A stretch of 64,000 nt of DNA from Maritimibacter alkaliphilus HTCC2654 (GTDB lineage: Bacteria; Pseudomonadota; Alphaproteobacteria; Rhodobacterales; Rhodobacteraceae). A program made the position numbers and the translations under genes. Numbering within the stretch: position 1 is the stretch's first letter; every line of letters starts with the position of its first letter. The stretch is taken from the NCBI RefSeq assembly GCF_000152805.1, contig NZ_CH902578.1, positions 2,156,883 through 2,220,882 of the forward strand, given 5' to 3'. The notes below the pieces were generated by a model. It was not told where the DNA came from. It saw only the letters and a program-made list of their open reading frames with translations, and did no database searches. Shown piece by piece: positions 62,147-64,000 of the stretch.

Positions 62147-62590
62147 CTACCAGTCTCCCGTGTTCTCCATCGAAGCCCACGGCTCTTGTTTCTCAAGCGC
62201 GGGGCCGTCCTGAATCAATTCCACGGAAATATTATCAGGGGATTTAAAGAACGCCATGCGACCATCGCGCGGCGGGCGATTGATCGTCACGCCCGCGTCC
62301 ATCAGCTTCTGACAGAAACCGTAGATGTCATCGACCTTGTAGGCCAGATGACCCCAGCTGCGCCCGGTCTTGTAGGTCTCATCCGAGTCCCAGTTGTAGG
62401 TCAGTTCAAGCTCGGGCGCGGTCGTCGCCTCGGCGCTCTCCTTGTCCTTGGGCGCGGCGAGAAAGACGAGCGTGAACTTGCCCTCGGGCACATCCTTGCG
62501 CCGGATCTCGACCATGCCGACCTTGTTCACCCAGAAATCGAGGCTTTCTTCCAGATCGGTCACACGGACCATCGTGTGCACATAGCGCAT
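62147..62590 (-). CDS. gloA: Lactoylglutathione lyase-type VOC protein
   Basis: A 147-residue vicinal-oxygen-chelate protein with MRYVHTMVRVTDLEESLDFW, LELTYNWDSDETYKTGRSWG and HLAYKVDDIY, which match glyoxalase I. Metal ligands would be His5, Glu near residue 62, His near 82 and Glu near 124. It isomerises the hemithioacetal of methylglyoxal and glutathione. It lies just upstream of the sulfotransferase-like gene on the same strand. Confidence 0.85.
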   Translation of the reverse strand: MRYVHTMVRVTDLEESLDFWVNKVGMVEIRRKDVPEGKFTLVFLAAPKDKESAEATTAPELELTYNWDSDETYKTGRSWGHLAYKVDDIYGFCQKLMDAGVTINRPPRDGRMAFFKSPDNISVELIQDGPALEKQEPWASMENTGDW

Positions 62591-62683
62591 GGGAACTCCT
62601 TTTCGTTTCCCAACAGGTAAGAAAGGAACGGGTTCACCTCAACCAAAGGTTTCACGAACCCACGGAAACGTGGCGTCGGGCGA

Positions 62684-63412
62684 TCAGGGCGCCCCGGCGC
62701 CGACGACGGACATGGCGACGATCCCCAGCCCGAACCCTGCCAGCGCCGCCAGCGACGGGGCTTCGCTGTATTTCAGATGCGCTTTCACCGCGATGTCTTC
62801 GAATGTCAGGAACAGGATGCCCCCTGCGGCGGCGAGCATGATGCTCCCGGTGACCGCAGGCAATTCGCTCAGAAACAGGAACCCGACCGCCGCCGCGATC
62901 GGTCCGACCGCGGCCAGCGCGAAAAAGGCACCCGTCACCCGCGCCGCGCTGCGTTTGCCATGCGCCATCATCTCGCGGAAGGCGTTGAACGCTTCCGGCA
63001 GGTTCTGTGCCCCGATGAATAAGGCCAGAAGCGCGCCGTTTCCCGACCCCGTCGCCATCAGCGCCCCCAGCGCCATTGCCTCGGGCACGAAATCGGTCAG
63101 CATCGCGCTCAATTGCGCGTTGGCCGCGCGCCCACGGGCCTTGCGACGCCGTTCGATCAGCGCGAACAGCGCCCCGCCGGCAAAGAACGCGGCCAGCCCC
63201 GGCCCGAGCGGCAGAAGCTCCAGCCCATCCGGGACAAGAACGAATGCGACGGCCGAGACGAGGATGCCCCCCGCCAGCGCGATCATGCTGTGGCGGAACT
63301 CCTGCTCGAGCCAGCGGGGCTGAAGCCGTTCGATCCGTGCCAGCGCCCCGCCAAGCGGGATCATCAATCCGACGGCGGTGCCGTACAGAAGCGCGAGAAT
63401 GAAATCGGGCAT
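62684..63412 (-). CDS. ZIP-like metal transporter with altered metal-site residues
   Basis: A 242-residue polytopic protein with about eight helices. The fourth and fifth helices show TDFVPEAMALG and IGAQNLPEAFNAF, equivalent to the HNxPEG and HNIPEG motifs of ZIP transporters, but the His residues are Asp and Gln. The PE pairs remain. It may move another metal or another solute. ATG 63412 has a GAGGGT site. Confidence 0.75.
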   Translation of the reverse strand: MPDFILALLYGTAVGLMIPLGGALARIERLQPRWLEQEFRHSMIALAGGILVSAVAFVLVPDGLELLPLGPGLAAFFAGGALFALIERRRKARGRAANAQLSAMLTDFVPEAMALGALMATGSGNGALLALFIGAQNLPEAFNAFREMMAHGKRSAARVTGAFFALAAVGPIAAAVGFLFLSELPAVTGSIMLAAAGGILFLTFEDIAVKAHLKYSEAPSLAALAGFGLGIVAMSVVGAGAP

Positions 63413-63489
63413 CACAGACCCTCTCAGAACCGCCACGCCCCGTCAAACCGGCGCGCCTGTCGCCTGCCGAAGCCCGTGCCGCTTTCCCG

Positions 63490-63885
63490 TCACAGCCCGT
63501 CCGGCAGGCGTTCGTAGAAGGCCCACATCCGGTCCACGGGGGCGCGGCAATAGCCCCAGCGCATCAGGAATCCGGGGAAATGGTCGCTGTTGGAAAGCTC
63601 CAGCCGCCCCCAATACCACGACCCCATGTATTCCACGTCGCAGCGCACGTCCGACAGGTCCTCGGCCCAATAGCCTTCGAAGACGTGATCGGTGAATTCG
63701 AGCCAGAAGCGCCCGTTGTCCTCGGAATAATTGCCGTCGTAGCGCGACCCGTTCTGAAAGACCCAGACTTCGCCCCATTCGGTGTCCCAAGCGCCACCGA
63801 TGGTCTCCATCGTCTCCCAGTCCTGCGCCGCCGCGCCGCTCGCGCACATCACCGCGAAACCGAAAATCGCCCCTAACTTCCGCAA
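63490..63885 (-). CDS. Small secreted hypothetical protein, 131 aa
   Basis: A protein with a signal peptide (LGAIFGFAVMCASGAAAQ) and a Trp/Tyr-rich mature domain (WDTEWGEVWVFQNGSRYDGNY, split as WDTEWGEVWVF and YDGNYSEDNGRFWLEF) resembling small beta-barrel secreted proteins. Two Cys in the mature part could form a disulfide. No family recognised. The gene ends about 115 bases before the window end on its upstream side. Confidence 0.75.
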   Translation of the reverse strand: MRKLGAIFGFAVMCASGAAAQDWETMETIGGAWDTEWGEVWVFQNGSRYDGNYSEDNGRFWLEFTDHVFEGYWAEDLSDVRCDVEYMGSWYWGRLELSNSDHFPGFLMRWGYCRAPVDRMWAFYERLPDGL

Positions 63886-63962
63886 AACGCCCCTCCTGCC
63901 CTATCCTGTCAGGCTAGCATCACCCGCCACACATCCGAACCCCAAACGAGCCCCCGTCCAAC

Positions 63963-64000
63963 CTTCTCTGTTTCAAAAATACTTCGGAGGGGGGTTTGGG
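63963..64000 (+). repeat. Dispersed repeat copy at the window end
   Basis: CTTCTCTGTTTCAAAAATAC followed by TTCGGAGGGGGGTTTGGG, cut by the window edge. It is the best single copy of the family also found near 789, 833, 11158 and 30507. Confidence 0.75.

Overview
The window is about 64 kb of GC-rich DNA (roughly two thirds G+C by eye) packed with genes. It reads as a chromosomal segment of a Rhodobacteraceae (Roseobacter-group) alphaproteobacterium. The evidence is a PhyR/NepR/EcfG general stress locus, a COQ9-type ubiquinone gene, accD next to folC, a monomeric isocitrate dehydrogenase, a complete ectoine operon with its own aspartokinase, and a dispersed intergenic repeat of a style I associate with this family. 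I saw no rRNA, tRNA, CRISPR array, insertion sequence or prophage.

Region 1 (1-25 kb) is mostly housekeeping. It holds the 3' part of a thiamine-diphosphate enzyme gene, envelope and hypothetical genes, a CPBP protease, accD-folC, a rhodanese/LysM pair, a PatB-type C-S lyase, and a def-def-like-fmt run in which the second deformylase has lost key active-site residues. A cobalamin adenosyltransferase, an SDR/SH3 pair, parC, a secreted lyase-like protein, a DUF898/M48 protease pair, a nuclease/phosphatase-fold protein, a cytochrome P450, a tuf copy and a ZntB-like transporter follow.

Region 2 (25-36 kb) holds small enzymes and regulators: HAD, ArsR with an AHSA1 protein, an alpha/beta hydrolase, rpsU, and COQ9 with a quinone oxidoreductase. 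Next comes the osmoadaptation locus ectR / ectA-ectB-ectC-ask_ect, which ends at a strong terminator and is followed by a lower-GC orphan gene.

Region 3 (36-53 kb) is about transport and metabolism. It has an oligopeptide ABC transporter (oppA-oppB-oppC and a fused ATPase) and the monomeric icd. It also has a probable uptake-and-catabolism module: a class III aminotransferase and a BKACE-family enzyme, divergent from an RpiR regulator that is followed by a TAXI-type TRAP transporter and a universal stress protein.

Region 4 (53-61 kb) is a general stress island. The core is phyR, divergent from nepR-ecfG and a HisKA_2 histidine kinase gene. Around it sit a YqjE/DUF883 pair, a DUF1328 protein, a CsbD protein and a glycine-zipper lipoprotein. 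I found sequences matching the EcfG promoter pattern (GGAAC, 16-18 bases, then GTT, often CGTT) upstream of phyR, nepR, the DUF883 operon, the DUF1328 gene, csbD and the glycine-zipper gene. The regulator and its likely targets therefore appear to be physically clustered. This is the most notable multi-gene observation in the window. The last 3 kb carry an MgtC-like protein, a divergent sulfotransferase-like protein, a glyoxalase-type enzyme, a ZIP-like transporter and a small secreted protein.
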